From: Kwoniella bestiolae CBS 10118
Lineage: Eukaryota > Basidiomycota > Tremellomycetes > Tremellales > Cryptococcaceae
DNA length: 64,000 bases
Reading direction: 5' to 3'
NCBI RefSeq assembly: GCF_000512585.2
Contig: NC_089247.1
Coordinates: 496,001-560,000, forward strand
In this document: positions 63,509 through 64,000 of the stretch, in pieces
How positions within the stretch are numbered: position 1 is the first letter of the stretch
How the letters are laid out: every line of letters begins with the position of its first letter
Translations under genes and position numbers: made by a program
The notes under the pieces: model-generated
Seen by the model: only the letters and a program-made list of their open reading frames with translations
Databases searched by the model: none
Told to the model about the DNA's origin: nothing

Positions 63509-64000
63509 CTAGTCCTCCACAGCATCCCTAGGTCTATACACCCCTCCGCGCGATTCTATAGCATCTATTACGTCCTGAGGGGGTCGACCTGTAACTCGAA
63601 CAGCATAGATCCCTCTCATCTTTTTGTCTATATTGATATTGACCGTTCAGACATCAGCATTTTATCTGTTTCTGTCGAGGCAGGGTAATAACTGTCGTCT
63701 AGCCCCGGAATATGCTGAGAGAATTGGATGTAATGATACAGTCACAGGAGAAAGAAGTACCCACCTATCCTCTGCCATCGAGCCACCCAGCTCTCAGAAG
63801 GTTCCATCATAGCTATCATCCCGTCGTATGTCACGCTCGTACATTCCGCTACTCTCTCTGCTGAACCTCTCATCTGGGCGTGTCCAAGCAATACAAGTCA
63901 GCTGTTGGGCTCGTCGTTTACCGATAAAGCTTCCAATTTAGCTGGGATATAGCCTCACCTCCAATATCTCCTCACAGTTCGGACAACCCTGAGTCAAGAA
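63509..64000 (-). CDS. SPT4: Transcription elongation factor SPT4 (5' end beyond window)
   Basis: Spt4 pairs with Spt5 on RNA polymerase II to aid elongation. Three exons are visible: 63959 to past 64000 (FLTQGCPNCEEILE), 63765-63873 (MRGSAERVAECTSVTYDGMI, AMMEPSESWVARWQRI) and 63509-63627 (DKKMRGIYAVRVTGRPPQDV, IDAIESRGGVYRPRDAVED, stop). CPNC is the second zinc pair; the first pair lies beyond the window edge. The EC-TS, I-AMM-P--SWV-WQR and G-YAV-V-GR-P blocks are diagnostic. Junction phases join cleanly. Confidence 0.95.

Overview
This is a gene-dense stretch of a fungal nuclear chromosome, most likely from a tremellomycete basidiomycete close to Cryptococcus or Kwoniella. Nearly every gene is cut by many short introns of about 50-80 nt, with GTGAGT-like donors, CTGAC/CTGAT branch sites and YAG acceptors. 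The protein set (GWT1, PMP3, tandem DUF6534 membrane proteins, LIM-RhoGAP, YAK1, MIM1, MIC19) is fungal. I see no transposon, CRISPR array, rRNA, tRNA or viral gene. I recognise 22 gene models by family, two more only tentatively (a PAC1-like proteasome chaperone and an NTF2-like protein), and describe two as unknown. Gene models were joined by eye from conserved motifs and splice signals. Outer coordinates are firmer than some internal exon edges.

Layout, left to right. At 1-14.3 kb: the 3' part of a DOCK-family Rho/Rac exchange factor (+), CRIPT (-), the Arp2/3 subunit ARP2 (+) and the DYRK-type kinase YAK1 (+). At 14.7-25.4 kb: a ZUP1/UFSP-type C78 peptidase (-), a MIM1 outer-membrane import factor with a long charged N-terminus (+), the ARL5-type small GTPase (-), the H/ACA snoRNP protein GAR1 (+), a small SET-domain protein (+) and an acidic unknown protein (+). 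At 25.7-34.4 kb: the GPI-anchor acyltransferase GWT1 (-), the U2 snRNP protein SF3B2/CUS1 (-) and, divergent from it, the mRNA export receptor MEX67 (+).

At 35.7-49.2 kb the region looks more accessory. It holds a small hydrophilic LEA-like protein (+), the membrane proteolipid PMP3 (-), two tandem DUF6534 seven-helix-type paralogues (-), a doubtful single-exon ORF, and a divergent aldehyde dehydrogenase (-) / short-chain dehydrogenase (+) pair. At 50.9-64 kb: a LIM-LIM-C1-RhoGAP protein (+), a SUR7/Rim9-like four-helix membrane protein (-), MICOS subunit MIC19 (-), a probable proteasome assembly chaperone (+), an NTF2-like unknown protein (+), and the transcription elongation factor SPT4 (-), whose 5' end runs off the window.

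Most genes are housekeeping and are not one pathway. Some neighbours make biological sense: a DOCK exchange factor near ARP2 (actin control), SF3B2 and MEX67 on one divergent promoter (splicing and export), the ALDH/SDR divergent pair (aldehyde/alcohol redox), and the LEA-like gene next to PMP3 (membrane or desiccation stress). I did not find a clear-cut new defence or mobile system. The best leads are the DUF6534 pair with its conserved cytosolic tail, the 770-nt MEX67 intron that stays open in frame with exon 2, a probable 6-nt microexon in GAR1, and an apparent frame conflict in MIM1.
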